64,000 nt of DNA, taken from NCBI GenBank assembly GCA_938045585.1, contig CALIAU010000005.1, positions 186,001 to 250,000 of the forward strand, in the 5' to 3' direction. Made by a program: the position numbers and the translations under genes. Shown piece by piece: positions 17,938 to 27,748 of the stretch. This stretch comes from an uncultured Saprospiraceae bacterium (GTDB lineage Bacteria > Bacteroidota > Bacteroidia > Chitinophagales > Saprospiraceae). The notes beneath the pieces were generated by a model. The model was not told the origin of the DNA. It ran no database searches and worked only from the letters and a program-made list of their open reading frames with translations. Position 1 is the first letter of the stretch. Each line of letters opens with the position of its first letter.

Positions 17938-19282
17938 TTTCTAGAAGTAATGTTTTTTCTTTTTCTAATTTTTGTGTTCTCTCCCATTCCCTCATGAGAT
18001 AATAAGAAATGATAATTATAGTTACAAGAAACCAAAATGGTCTTTTACGCATATGGAAACTATAGCCCCAATTTATAAAGCAACCAATAATGAAGGGTAT
18101 CATATTTTTTAAATAGTCCCTATATGGATTTCCACGACTGTACTTCCATATTTTTGCGAAATGCAGTAGGAATAGACTCATAAACAAACAATACCCAAGA
18201 ATACCAAGAATACCTGTTTCTCCTAACAATTTGAATGGTGTACTATGCACCTCATATTTCATATAAACTTTTGCGAATCCTCCCAGGCCTGAGCCAGTTA
18301 ACGGTTTATCTTTAAATGCATAGTAAGCCATTGAATAATTGGAAACTATAAAACTATTTTTTGAGTTCCTATCTTCTGTTTCATACTCTTCATATACGTG
18401 TCTAAGAACTCGAGTTCTTAGCTTATTATTAAATCTATTGTAGAACTTGGGAGCAAAGGCGAGTAGAGTTGGTAGTGATATGATAACGATGCCCAAAAAG
18501 ACACCAATTCCCATTATTAATCTTGTTTTTCTAAACATGACTGCATAGATAGGAAGTGCAACCACGAAACCTAAAAGTGAGGCAATTTTGACTGTTGCTA
18601 TTAAATAAATAGCTGACAGGGTCATTGATATTCTTAATATCTTTTGTCTAAAAGGTGTTAGGTTCTTATAGAGCATTGAATAACGTAATGGGAACATAAT
18701 TGTTACCATAATCAAAAAATAGGTGCCTGCTTGACCAGCATTACGAAATCCAGACTTTGCCTCTCCCATTAATCCTTCTTGATAAACTTCGCCTACCATC
18801 AAGCCTTCTCTTCTTGGCGCAAAAATATGTGGTAAAGATGTGAAGCCTGCTAATAAATCCCAGAAACCAACAAGAGCGGCTAACAGAGAAGTAAATATTA
18901 TCAAATTTAGTAACTCATAAAATAATTTCTTCTCCCTGAAATAATTAACCATTAGAACTGTCAGAGTACCCATGAAAGTCAAGATGAATACTTCCATAAA
19001 AACATTAAAAGGACGAGGTGTTATAAAAATACCCGGAACTAAAAGCAAGTAAAATAAAAATAACACTCTTAATGTCTCAGGGAAATAAAATTTCTTTTGA
19101 TAGGAAGTAATGATATATAGAAATATTGCGGCAAACCCACATAAGTCTCCCATTGTCATTCTTACCAAAGGATTTGCACCTTGGCCATCTCCCAAGCCCA
19201 TACCAAAAAACATCCTTCCTACAGTATGGGTAATCCAAGACAAAAAGATATATAATTTAAGAAATAGATAACTATACTTCAT
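17930..19282 (-). CDS. O-antigen polymerase/ligase-family membrane protein (Wzy-like)
   Basis: A 450-residue polytopic membrane protein. The Wzy_C region contains FKDKPLTGSGLGGFAKVY and VHSTPFKLLGETGILG, and the C-terminal helices FIIGCFINWGYSFHM match the paralogue at 4495. The gene overlaps the sulfotransferase upstream by 11 bases and the CapK-like gene downstream by 8. Expected role is periplasmic polymerisation of undecaprenyl-linked repeats. Because the same two-gene pairing (polymerase near a paralogous sulfotransferase) occurs at 2.4-5.9 kb, these two polymerases probably arose by duplication and now handle related repeat units. Confidence 0.87.
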   Translation of the reverse strand: MKYSYLFLKLYIFLSWITHTVGRMFFGMGLGDGQGANPLVRMTMGDLCGFAAIFLYIITSYQKKFYFPETLRVLFLFYLLLVPGIFITPRPFNVFMEVFILTFMGTLTVLMVNYFREKKLFYELLNLIIFTSLLAALVGFWDLLAGFTSLPHIFAPRREGLMVGEVYQEGLMGEAKSGFRNAGQAGTYFLIMVTIMFPLRYSMLYKNLTPFRQKILRISMTLSAIYLIATVKIASLLGFVVALPIYAVMFRKTRLIMGIGVFLGIVIISLPTLLAFAPKFYNRFNNKLRTRVLRHVYEEYETEDRNSKNSFIVSNYSMAYYAFKDKPLTGSGLGGFAKVYMKYEVHSTPFKLLGETGILGILGYCLFMSLFLLHFAKIWKYSRGNPYRDYLKNMIPFIIGCFINWGYSFHMRKRPFWFLVTIIIISYYLMREWERTQKLEKEKTLLLENE

Positions 19283-20195
19283 ACTTCCATTTCTTATTGA
19301 GATCCATTTTTAAGAATCTCTCCAAGCTAGCTACTTTAGGTTTATAAATTTCTTTTAAAGCATCAAGAAATAATTCCGGTTTTTGCTCTGTGGACTCTTG
19401 AAACATAATATCATGGTACTTGCTTCTCAAGCCTTTAACAAGTTTATTATCAGTCCTAGCTAATTTATACTTTAGGCCTGTTAAGTGTGTATCTACGAAT
19501 ACTTTAATTGCTTTATGTTTAACAGACCGCTTTGAATTAGAATGTAATTTTTGAAAAGAAATTTTTTCTATGTCCAAAAATTCACAGATTTCATGCATCA
19601 TCCCATTGTCTGATTGTATGAAATCTTCAAACAGTACAATCTTAATTCTATCTCGCTTAAAATATCTAAAGTATTCTTCTATTTGATTCTCAAAATCCAC
19701 AATTCTACTATACATCAGACGTGTTGGTGTTATGCACGACTTGGGAATCGCCTTAAAGTTTGAGCGTTCATCTTGTAAATTATATGCTTCTTCAAATGAG
19801 CTTACATTTTCATCAGAACGTGATGAAATATAAGTAAACCAAGAATACATTAAAGCCACTGGTTCACGTAAGGCTATTAATATTTTTGCATCCGGGTTAT
19901 AGGCATAAATATTTTTTGCTGCATCCTTAGAATATAAATATGAAGTACTAGCCTCTGCTATTATTTTCTGGCCTGCATACTCCTTGAATAAGTCATGATA
20001 TGTTTCATCAGTCCTTATATTATAATGTCGTTTCTTACCGTGAAACTTATCTGACTCTTTATGCAAATCTGTACAAAAGTAGTGTGGCTCCTTTTCCTTA
20101 CTTACCGCTATCTCTGGGTGTAACTTGAGCATATCAAACATGGAAGTAGTTCCTGCCTTCGGCGCACCCACAATAAAGAAATTTACCTTATCCAT
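19272..20195 (-). CDS. PAPS-dependent sulfotransferase
   Basis: A 307-residue carbohydrate sulfotransferase. NFFIVGAPKAGTTSMFDML holds the 5'-phosphosulfate loop at the N-terminus; EPHYFCTDL follows near residue 40; the 3'-phosphate site is KILIALREPVALMYSWFTY near residue 105. It is a paralogue of the enzyme at 2429. The start ATG overlaps the upstream glycosyltransferase by 8 bases and its end overlaps the downstream polymerase by 11, so all three are translated together. It sulfates a hydroxyl of a sugar in the cytoplasm, using PAPS from the cysDNC products at 48-51 kb. Regiospecificity cannot be predicted. Confidence 0.93.
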   Translation of the reverse strand: MDKVNFFIVGAPKAGTTSMFDMLKLHPEIAVSKEKEPHYFCTDLHKESDKFHGKKRHYNIRTDETYHDLFKEYAGQKIIAEASTSYLYSKDAAKNIYAYNPDAKILIALREPVALMYSWFTYISSRSDENVSSFEEAYNLQDERSNFKAIPKSCITPTRLMYSRIVDFENQIEEYFRYFKRDRIKIVLFEDFIQSDNGMMHEICEFLDIEKISFQKLHSNSKRSVKHKAIKVFVDTHLTGLKYKLARTDNKLVKGLRSKYHDIMFQESTEQKPELFLDALKEIYKPKVASLERFLKMDLNKKWKYEV

Positions 20196-21474
20196 TTTCT
20201 AAGATAGTTTCAAAGATGTCTACAAATTCTTTAACCTGTGCCTGTCTAGACAAAGGAAAATATGCTTCTTTCGTTTTGCCTATTTCTTTTTCTTCTGATC
20301 TTAGCGCTGAGACAACCTTCTCAGCATTTTTAGTAACTACATCGATTTGATTCGAGTTCTCCAGAAAAATACCTTTGTTATACTTTTCTATTAGAGTCCT
20401 TACTTCTGATGTTTTAGGACCCATAGACAGTATCATTTTACCTGTAGCTAGATATTCAAAATATTTTAGAGGAATGGTCATATAATGATTTGGATCATCA
20501 CCCGTAATCATCCACAGGATATCTGTAGACTCAATATGTGTCCCAACCTCTGACTTTGGTATTTGGCCTAAGAAATGTATTGAATCAAAAAGGTATGATT
20601 CTTTAAACATTGCTAAGGTTACTGGATCAACATTTCCAGCAACTGTAATTTCAAATCTTATTTCTTCTTTGCTATATACATCATATATCTTTTCAATACA
20701 ACGCAATAGAGGTAATGGAGATCTAATTCCACCATAGAATGATCCTCCATAAAAAACCTTAATACAATTTTTACTAATAGGTTTCTTATTAAGTGTGAGC
20801 GTATCTAGATCAAAGCCATTATATATTCGTGTTGACTTTCCCATCAAACTGGGATACCTATCCTGATAAAAATTTAACATGCTGTCTGTAACGAAACATA
20901 CATGGTCTGCAAAACGAATAACTTTTTCTTCAATTCTTTTATCGATAGCTTTTCTAAAAAGAAAATTCTTGTTCTCTAAATGATTTGTAAAGTAAAAGTC
21001 TCTAAAATCTGCAAGCCATGGAATGTTATATCTTTCTTTAACATGCATTGCTATTAGGTGATTAGTTACAGACGGAGAAGTTGAATACACGACATCTACC
21101 TTCGACATATCTATCTTGCTTAATGCTTTTATAGCATAAGACTTCCACATTCTCCCCTTATCAGGAATCGTAATCTCAGGTATAATTCTTTTATACAGCT
21201 TAGCCTTTAAGGATTTTACAAAAGATTTCTTTTTTGTTCCCAAAGATTTTTTGTCAGCATATAACTTATCGAAAGTTCGATTTCCTGTTTTTACAACTTT
21301 AAAATCAAAATCTCTTTCTGCATCAAATCCTAGTGCACTATATGCCTTTTCTGGGGTTAATACTATCGGAGTATAATTATACTTTGAAATGCACTTAGCC
21401 AAGAAATATGGTCTTTGCGCACCGGGAGCATTCGATGGTGGAAAACTTAAGGATATAATTAAAATGGTTTTCAA
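20188..21474 (-). CDS. GT4-like glycosyltransferase
   Basis: A 428-residue GT-B fold protein. The N-terminal domain begins ILIISLSFPPSNAPGAQRPYF, the form typical of GT4 enzymes that act on O-antigen and capsule repeats; WLADFRDFYF near residue 165 and IRIY/STRIYNGFD near residue 230 mark the linker; the donor half includes VFYGGSFYGG, FLGQIPKSEV and IPLKYFEYLATGKMIL. The start is TTG at 21474 and overlaps the stop of the beta-helix gene (TTGA). It should transfer one sugar of the repeat unit; donor unknown. Confidence 0.85.
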   Translation of the reverse strand: MKTILIISLSFPPSNAPGAQRPYFLAKCISKYNYTPIVLTPEKAYSALGFDAERDFDFKVVKTGNRTFDKLYADKKSLGTKKKSFVKSLKAKLYKRIIPEITIPDKGRMWKSYAIKALSKIDMSKVDVVYSTSPSVTNHLIAMHVKERYNIPWLADFRDFYFTNHLENKNFLFRKAIDKRIEEKVIRFADHVCFVTDSMLNFYQDRYPSLMGKSTRIYNGFDLDTLTLNKKPISKNCIKVFYGGSFYGGIRSPLPLLRCIEKIYDVYSKEEIRFEITVAGNVDPVTLAMFKESYLFDSIHFLGQIPKSEVGTHIESTDILWMITGDDPNHYMTIPLKYFEYLATGKMILSMGPKTSEVRTLIEKYNKGIFLENSNQIDVVTKNAEKVVSALRSEEKEIGKTKEAYFPLSRQAQVKEFVDIFETILENG

Positions 21475-22820
21475 TTATTAATATCAAATTTTCTTTTACC
21501 AATATTCATTTTCTCCAATGGTATTTCTTGCTTATCCTCAGTACGTTCTACATTATCTTTAATAAGATAAGGAGAGATGCTGTTTCCGCTTTTTTTGTCT
21601 AGATATAAGATGCCATTTGCAGATGAGAACACATTGTTTACAATTTGAATATTCTCGTTTTCTGGATGATCTTTTATACTGAGAATAAACTTAGAATTTG
21701 TAGACTCAATTGTATTATTAGAAATCCTCAAGTTCTTAACTCCCATAATGGACATTGTAGCTTTATCAGAATAGCTTACAATAGTATTTGAATCAATGAC
21801 AATGTTCTCTGGAATTAAAGTTTTTCTAGGTTGAATTTTGAAAATATGATTCGAATTAGCACTGATGGTGTTATTGATTATTCTGATATTGTTATTGTAA
21901 GTAAGCATATTAAAAATAGGCTTTCTACCATTTGAATTTTCAAAGGTATTATTTTCAATTAACACGTCTTCTACACGAACAATTGCAACTGTAGAATTCG
22001 TGAAGGTATTGTTCCTAATTGTAATTTCTCCAGTGAGCATTCTTTTAACACCTTTTGTCCCAAAGCCCATCCCATCTGTTTGAAAATCATTGCCCTCAAT
22101 AAGTACTTTTCGACAAATTGCTTTGCTCGCTGGTTCTGCATCTACCCCAGATCCTCTATTATCTCTAAAAATGTTATTTAGAATTTTAATATTTAAAAAC
22201 CCACTTCCCAGGGTAATGCCTGATCTCTTATTGTAATTGAACTCAGAATTAGAAATTGTAATATTCTCACATGGCGTCTTTATTCCTCTCATCCCAAGTC
22301 CATCGCCTCCAGAATTTTTAAAAATACAAGAATCGATAACAACGTCTTTCGCTCTGTTTAGAAATATTCCCTTTAAGTGTTCGTAGGGTTTATCTGGATT
22401 TCTTTGGTTCTCTACATTCCCATCAAAACAGATGTTTTTAATTTGCACATTTTCAACATCTTCAATATATAACTGTCTGGTATAGTTTCCTTGATCAGGT
22501 GCCATTAAAAGAACACTATTCGTTTTGTCTTCACCTTCTAAGCGTATATTTGATTTAGCACGCAGGCACCAAGGATTACTAAACGAATTCCTTGACACTT
22601 TATACTTTCCTATTGGAAAATACAATGTAGCATTTGACGGCAGCTCATCTATTAGCTTTTGAATAGAATTTGAATCATCTGTTAGGCCATCCCCTTTAGC
22701 TCCATACTCTTTTACATTAAATATCATCTTACTTTTTACTGAAGAATCTTTTGAAGAAGAACATGCACTAAAAATAATTGCATTACAAACAAGTAATAAA
22801 ATTAATCTAAGCATCCGCAT
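21471..22820 (-). CDS. Lipoprotein, pectate-lyase-superfamily beta-helix
   Basis: A 449-residue exported protein. A signal sequence ending IIFSACSSS gives a clear lipobox with lipidated Cys near residue 20. Mature residues start with FNVKEYGAKGDGLTDDSNSI, the hallmark N-cap of the pectate-lyase-3 superfamily, then many N-N-x-F/I-x beta-helix rungs (ISNSEFNYNKRSGITLG, IRNNTFTNSTVAI, IENNTFENSNG). ATG at 22820 is preferred over TTG at 22826; the start overlaps wecB by 14 bases. It likely trims, epimerises or binds the exported polymer in the periplasm or at the cell surface. No catalytic residues are assignable by eye. Confidence 0.85.
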   Translation of the reverse strand: MRMLRLILLLVCNAIIFSACSSSKDSSVKSKMIFNVKEYGAKGDGLTDDSNSIQKLIDELPSNATLYFPIGKYKVSRNSFSNPWCLRAKSNIRLEGEDKTNSVLLMAPDQGNYTRQLYIEDVENVQIKNICFDGNVENQRNPDKPYEHLKGIFLNRAKDVVIDSCIFKNSGGDGLGMRGIKTPCENITISNSEFNYNKRSGITLGSGFLNIKILNNIFRDNRGSGVDAEPASKAICRKVLIEGNDFQTDGMGFGTKGVKRMLTGEITIRNNTFTNSTVAIVRVEDVLIENNTFENSNGRKPIFNMLTYNNNIRIINNTISANSNHIFKIQPRKTLIPENIVIDSNTIVSYSDKATMSIMGVKNLRISNNTIESTNSKFILSIKDHPENENIQIVNNVFSSANGILYLDKKSGNSISPYLIKDNVERTEDKQEIPLEKMNIGKRKFDINN

Positions 22821-23916
22821 ATTCAATTAGAATATCTCTAATCCTCTCTGAAGTCTTCCCATCCCAGAACTTAGGAATTTGACTAGATTTTGAATTTCCA
22901 GAAATGATATCCTCAAAAGTTTTCAATGTTTTAGATGGGTTTAATTGTTCCATCAAAATATTGGTGCCTATTTCTACAGTAATAGGTCTTTCCGTACTAT
23001 CTCTAAACGTGATACATGGAACTTGTAGATAGGTAGTTTCTTCCTGAATTCCTCCTGAGTCAGTTACAACTACTGCAGCAGTATCCATAAGTCTAACAAA
23101 CTGAAGATAACCGAGTGGCTCTAGTATATGTAAGCCAGGCATATTTTGGAACTTTTCTTCAAAGCCAAATTTCTTAATATTATTCTTCGTTCTAGGGTGC
23201 ATTGGAAATACGATAGGCATATGCTTCGTAATGCCGGAGAATATTTCATAAATGTTACTTAAGCCTTTCTCATTATCCACATTGGAAGGTCTATGCATAG
23301 TGGATAGTACAAACTGCTTTTCCTTTATGTCCGCATGTGCAATATCTGAAAGTGAAAGTTCCTGTGATCTTCCTCTATAGTGTATTAATGAATCTATCAT
23401 TACATTTCCAACAAACTTGATCCTATTCTCACTTACTCCTTCTTTTCTAAGATTTTCTAAGCCGCTCTTTTCCGTAACGAAAAGCAATTCACAAATGCTA
23501 TCCGTTAAAATTCTATTTATTTCTTCTGGCATCTTCTTGTCACCACTCCTTAGGCCTGCTTCTACATGCACTGTCTTTATCCCAGACTTCACCGCAACAA
23601 TTGCGCAGGCCATTGTAGAATTTACGTCACCAACAACAAGTACAATATCAGGTTTTTCGTCATTGAGAATCTCCTCAAACTTCAACATGATATTAGCAGT
23701 CTGGTGTGTATGACTACCTCCTCCCACTCCAAGAAAATAATTAGGTTTTGGTAGTTCCAATTGATTAAAAAAGATGTCACTCATCTTTGCATCATAATGT
23801 TGACCAGTATGTACAATCAATGACTCAATTTGATCACTTTGCATGAAGGCTTTATGGATAGGAGAAACTTTCATAAAATTAGGTCTTGCTCCTACTACGC
23901 TTATAATTTTAATCAT
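22807..23916 (-). CDS. wecB: UDP-N-acetylglucosamine 2-epimerase (non-hydrolysing)
   Basis: A 369-residue GT-B-like epimerase that converts UDP-GlcNAc to UDP-ManNAc. Hallmarks: ISVVGARPNFMKVSPI, VHTGQHYD, the VVGDVNSTMA and VEAGLRSGD segments with catalytic acids, EEINRILTD, and the C-terminal TDSGGIQEE and FRDSTERP with the nucleotide-binding residues. Length is standard. It overlaps the SGNH gene by 8 bases. UDP-ManNAc could be used directly or oxidised to ManNAcA by the UDP-sugar dehydrogenase at 54078, although that enzyme looks more like TviB/WbpO than WecC. Confidence 0.94.
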   Translation of the reverse strand: MIKIISVVGARPNFMKVSPIHKAFMQSDQIESLIVHTGQHYDAKMSDIFFNQLELPKPNYFLGVGGGSHTHQTANIMLKFEEILNDEKPDIVLVVGDVNSTMACAIVAVKSGIKTVHVEAGLRSGDKKMPEEINRILTDSICELLFVTEKSGLENLRKEGVSENRIKFVGNVMIDSLIHYRGRSQELSLSDIAHADIKEKQFVLSTMHRPSNVDNEKGLSNIYEIFSGITKHMPIVFPMHPRTKNNIKKFGFEEKFQNMPGLHILEPLGYLQFVRLMDTAAVVVTDSGGIQEETTYLQVPCITFRDSTERPITVEIGTNILMEQLNPSKTLKTFEDIISGNSKSSQIPKFWDGKTSERIRDILIEYADA

Positions 23917-24856
23917 TTAGATATTTTTCTATTTCTTTTACTAATAATCTGGAATATTGCTCACTCCCTTTTTTATCAAAATGTGATTTATCATAGAACA
24001 GATCTTTCTCTAACATAGACTGTCTTAGATCTAGAATGCTAAATTCTCCTGGAAGAGAATTTAAATAAGGGATAAATCCGTTTGCTTCTTTTTTATATTC
24101 AGGACTAAGAAGAATGAGCAACTTGACTTGTTCTTGATTCGCCCGTTTAATTATATTTAGTAAGCTACTTTCTAATTTTTTATCAAGCTCCAGAGGATTA
24201 AAATCCGTTCCACGTGCATCAAAACTGAGTGTATCAAATGTTATTGATTTTGAATCCAAAGGCATAGACCCTCTTGGGCTTACTTTATTTAATCTATTCT
24301 CCTTCTCTGTCCCGCTTATCAGCCATGCTAGTGCCTGATTAAGGTTATCATTATTTCTATAGGTTTTGGACAGTTTACTCAAATAAACATTTTTCTCAGT
24401 ATTCTTAGTTAAGAATTCAAGCACCTTATTATTCCCTATATAAGCATTAGCAATGTCCTCTCTAAAACTAAGACCACCTACATCATTCTTGGTATTATTT
24501 AGTAAACCTCTTTCATTTAAGGTCAAGATTATCATTTCAGTATCATGATCCTTTTGATCAAGAATGATTTCAGCCATCATTTCATGAAAGGTAAGATTAG
24601 AACCAGGAAAGCCAATATTAAAACTTTCCTTAGAAAGTCCCTCTGTTAGTATCTCTGCATTTACATTTCTTGATGCCGCTGATTCTCCTAGAATGAAAAT
24701 TTGATTTGATTGAAGTGAACCATTTAGGATTTTGCCGATTCTATCATCATACCTTCTATTTTTTGCACTTGACTCTAATAAGGTCCCAATACCCCAATCA
24801 CCTACAAGAAGAAGTAATAAAATACCAATAGCATGCATTAAGTTCTTGCTATTCAT
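23909..24856 (-). CDS. SGNH-like/AlgX-DltD-type partner of MBOAT acyltransferase
   Basis: A 315-residue protein with one N-terminal membrane segment (GILLLLLVGDWGIGTLL) and an extracytoplasmic SGNH-type domain. The nucleophile Ser appears in FILGESAASRN (G-x-S), and the D-x-x-H catalytic pair in YDKSHFDKKGSEQ near the C-terminus. Its start overlaps the MBOAT stop by one base (TGATG), the arrangement typical of AlgI/AlgJ-AlgX and DltB/DltD pairs in which the MBOAT passes an acyl group across the membrane and the SGNH partner sets it on the glycan. I therefore call it an acyl-transfer partner; simple esterase activity is possible. Confidence 0.8.
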   Translation of the reverse strand: MNSKNLMHAIGILLLLLVGDWGIGTLLESSAKNRRYDDRIGKILNGSLQSNQIFILGESAASRNVNAEILTEGLSKESFNIGFPGSNLTFHEMMAEIILDQKDHDTEMIILTLNERGLLNNTKNDVGGLSFREDIANAYIGNNKVLEFLTKNTEKNVYLSKLSKTYRNNDNLNQALAWLISGTEKENRLNKVSPRGSMPLDSKSITFDTLSFDARGTDFNPLELDKKLESSLLNIIKRANQEQVKLLILLSPEYKKEANGFIPYLNSLPGEFSILDLRQSMLEKDLFYDKSHFDKKGSEQYSRLLVKEIEKYLND

Positions 24857-26334
24857 CAAAACTGAAAGTAGATAAATTGATAATTAGAATTCGTAGAAAA
24901 CAACACTATTGAAAAAAACAGTGCAGAATATAAAGAATAGCGCACAAGCCTAGGTGCTTTTTCTAATTGTGCTCTTACACTACCTTTTTCTTGGAAATAA
25001 TGGATGATAAACATGACAACTGCGGCCATTAAAGAAAGAGCAATAACAAATCTATTGTTAAATAGTTTCCAATGCATTTCATTGTTTAAGGCTAGCTGTG
25101 TCTTAATCTCTTCGATATTAAAAGTCCAGTCATTTGCTAGGTTGGAAATAATATAAAATGCATCTGTTAAAGAATCTGCTCTAAAAAATATATTTCCGAT
25201 AACCCAAAGACTTATGGTTATACACCAGCCTCCTACGGTTACAAGTTTTTTATTAGAAATCCATTTATGAAATTTCCTTAATTGCTTTTGAAAACCATAT
25301 TCGAAAGAAACAATTGTACCATGAAAAATACCAAACGCAAGGTAGGTCCAATTTGCTCCGTGCCAAATTCCTAGAATTACAAAGGTGACCATTAGGCTGT
25401 ATATTATTCCTACTTTTCCTTTGGAACCTACTTTTAACATTACAGGTCTAAAGATGTAATCATTTGTCCAAGTAGAAATACTTATGTGCCATCTTCTCCA
25501 CATTTCAGACATAGAACTGGCAAAAAACGGCCTTCTAAAATTGTCCATTATTTTAATTCCTAAGACGTAAGCTGACCCTACAGCTATATCTGAATATCCT
25601 GAAAAATCACAATAAATCTGTAAACAAAATAGGATTGCACCTGCTAACAAGACTATACCTGATAAACCTTCTGGCGCACTAAATATTACTTCAACTAAAA
25701 TTCCTACTTTATCAGCAATTACAACTTTCTTAAACAAACCCCATAAAATTAGCAATACGCCTTTTTTGACTCTTTCAAAATCAAATGTGTATTCTTTATG
25801 TAACTGCGGAAGGAGATTCTTGGCCCTTTCAATGGGACCAGCAACCAGTTGTGGAAAGAATGAAACAAATAAGGCAAAAATACCAAGATGCTTTTCTGCC
25901 TTTATCCTTCCGTAATAGACATCTATTGTATAGCTAAGTGTTTGGAATGTATAAAAAGAGATACCTACAGGAAGCAGTATATCTAATGCAGGAATCATGT
26001 AGGATAAATTCAAAAACTCAAATAGTGTAGCAAAATTTTCATTGAAAAAATTAAAATACTTAAACATAAAAAGCAATCCGATATTAAAAGCAAGGCTTAT
26101 CCATAAATATGGTAGTCTTTGTTTTTTATCTGGCAATTTGGCCATTTGGTTTCCACAATAAAAATCTACTAGTGTACTCCCCATTATTAACAATATAAAA
26201 TAAGGGTTCCACGTCATATAAAACAGGTAGCTGGCTGCTAGAAGTAACAACCATCTAAACCGAAAGGGCAATAGGTAATAGACAATTACAACTATTGGAA
26301 AAAAAAGTAAATATTCAAATGAATTAAATTGCAT
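24856..26334 (-). CDS. MBOAT-family O-acyltransferase (AlgI-like)
   Basis: A 492-residue polytopic membrane protein. The N-terminus FNSFEYLLFFPIVVIVYYLL, the GISFYTFQTLSYTIDVY helix, the FPQLVAGPIERA loop, DFSGYSDIA, EMWRRWHIS and the catalytic His in GIWHGANWTYLAFG all match AlgI. It moves an acyl group, usually acetyl, from a cytoplasmic donor across the inner membrane to an exported polysaccharide. The coupled SGNH gene follows at one-base overlap. An ACP and an AMP-ligase are coded 4-5 kb upstream in the same direction, so a carrier-bound acyl donor as in Dlt systems is conceivable, though acetylation is the default assignment. Confidence 0.93.
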   Translation of the reverse strand: MQFNSFEYLLFFPIVVIVYYLLPFRFRWLLLLAASYLFYMTWNPYFILLIMGSTLVDFYCGNQMAKLPDKKQRLPYLWISLAFNIGLLFMFKYFNFFNENFATLFEFLNLSYMIPALDILLPVGISFYTFQTLSYTIDVYYGRIKAEKHLGIFALFVSFFPQLVAGPIERAKNLLPQLHKEYTFDFERVKKGVLLILWGLFKKVVIADKVGILVEVIFSAPEGLSGIVLLAGAILFCLQIYCDFSGYSDIAVGSAYVLGIKIMDNFRRPFFASSMSEMWRRWHISISTWTNDYIFRPVMLKVGSKGKVGIIYSLMVTFVILGIWHGANWTYLAFGIFHGTIVSFEYGFQKQLRKFHKWISNKKLVTVGGWCITISLWVIGNIFFRADSLTDAFYIISNLANDWTFNIEEIKTQLALNNEMHWKLFNNRFVIALSLMAAVVMFIIHYFQEKGSVRAQLEKAPRLVRYSLYSALFFSIVLFSTNSNYQFIYFQF

Positions 26335-26361
26335 GTATATGCGTCGTCTCTACTTTCTAAT

Positions 26362-27747
26362 TTAAAGAGAGTACTTTAGAATTTTGTCGTAGATAGCTGT
26401 TGCCATCTCAATTAAATCTCTTTCCACAGTTGTTTCATCTAGATTATATTGAGATTTTTTAAACCTTTCTTCATTCGGAATTATCAAGTCCGCATTCAGC
26501 TGCTTAGATACCTTACTTACAATCATACTTGGGTCCTCTACAAAGGCATCATATGATATAACAAAGCTTTGTTTATTCCCTAATATAGAATGGGCATAAT
26601 TATAATAGTTAATCCATACAGATAACCAATAATTTAGCTCCAACTTGTCATAGCTTTTAAGATCTAAATTTTGACCAAAATCAAATTCCTTTTGATTTAA
26701 GCCAAATTCGAAATGTCCAAGCCAGTTCATATACTGAAGAACAAATGGGTCATCTTGTTGCTGTTTAATAAAATTTTTATGCTGCGCAAGTAAAGAACTT
26801 GCATGAGACAAAGGATCCCTAATTACTAATAAGAAGACAAAGTCCGTATCATGCTGCCTCATACCCTCGTATCGCAGTAGAAAATTGTTGTTCTTTGTTA
26901 AATAAAAATTATCATCCTTTTTCTTAACTAATTTTTGATAGTGAAGGTACTCTTCATACACCTCAACTGAAGGAGCATGTTTTATGACACTATCCTTTTT
27001 AATATAGTTATCATTTTGAAAGGCCTTAAAAAAGTATTCATCTAGTGCCTCTATACTATTTAAACTAAAACTCATACGATCACCATGTGCACGTTCTTTC
27101 TCTTCAACGTTTTTTGGCTTATAGAGCTTTGCCCATAAATTAGGGGATAACACTAAGGGCATATTTGCGTAAGAGAGCGAGTCAAATTTCCCTGTTTTAA
27201 AAAGTTTCTTCGTAAAGGCAGTTGTACCAGCTCTTGCTAAGCCAGAAACTACTACAAATGGATTATTTACTTCAACTTCCTTTTTTAAGAAAAACCTCTT
27301 TTCAATTTTGAATAGAAGTTTTGATAAAAAGTTGTTGTCTAAGACGAGTTCATGAATTAAGCGCGACCAATACGAGTAGCCTTGATTTGCACTCGGAATA
27401 AGAAACACCGGTAAACTTCCTATTGCAGTTGCCAGGAGAAATTTCCAAGATGTAAAATCCACTCCACTGAATTCCTGCTGATTAAAGTAGGTAAAGAGGT
27501 AAATTGGAATAATTGCTATGAAGAATATTACTAGTGTAAGAATTATAATTTTAGCAAAACCAAGTAAGATATGCTTAAGGTTAGCCAAAATATTCTTTTG
27601 CTTAATTGATTCCTCACTAGCGTTATCTAAGATTAGATTCAACTGCTTGGCAGAGGCGGAAACAAAATTATAAAAAGTCTTAGCTGCAAACATTTTCAGA
27701 CCTAAGAAGAAAAGCAGAGTAGATATACCTACTAGAAAATAATACAT
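26362..27747 (-). CDS. Membrane-anchored sulfotransferase
   Basis: A 461-residue protein with two N-terminal hydrophobic stretches (about residues 1-20 and 65-90) before a sulfotransferase domain, unlike the soluble sulfotransferases elsewhere in the window. The 5'-phosphosulfate loop is VVVSGLARAGTTAF near residue 168 and the 3'-phosphate site FVFLLVIRDPLSHASSLL near residue 310; the C-terminus carries SFVISYDAFVEDP. It begins one base after the stop of the 49-residue membrane protein gene (TAG-G-ATG). Membrane anchoring suggests it works on lipid-linked intermediates at the inner face of the inner membrane. Confidence 0.87.
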   Translation of the reverse strand: MYYFLVGISTLLFFLGLKMFAAKTFYNFVSASAKQLNLILDNASEESIKQKNILANLKHILLGFAKIIILTLVIFFIAIIPIYLFTYFNQQEFSGVDFTSWKFLLATAIGSLPVFLIPSANQGYSYWSRLIHELVLDNNFLSKLLFKIEKRFFLKKEVEVNNPFVVVSGLARAGTTAFTKKLFKTGKFDSLSYANMPLVLSPNLWAKLYKPKNVEEKERAHGDRMSFSLNSIEALDEYFFKAFQNDNYIKKDSVIKHAPSVEVYEEYLHYQKLVKKKDDNFYLTKNNNFLLRYEGMRQHDTDFVFLLVIRDPLSHASSLLAQHKNFIKQQQDDPFVLQYMNWLGHFEFGLNQKEFDFGQNLDLKSYDKLELNYWLSVWINYYNYAHSILGNKQSFVISYDAFVEDPSMIVSKVSKQLNADLIIPNEERFKKSQYNLDETTVERDLIEMATAIYDKILKYSL

Positions 27748-27748
27748 C

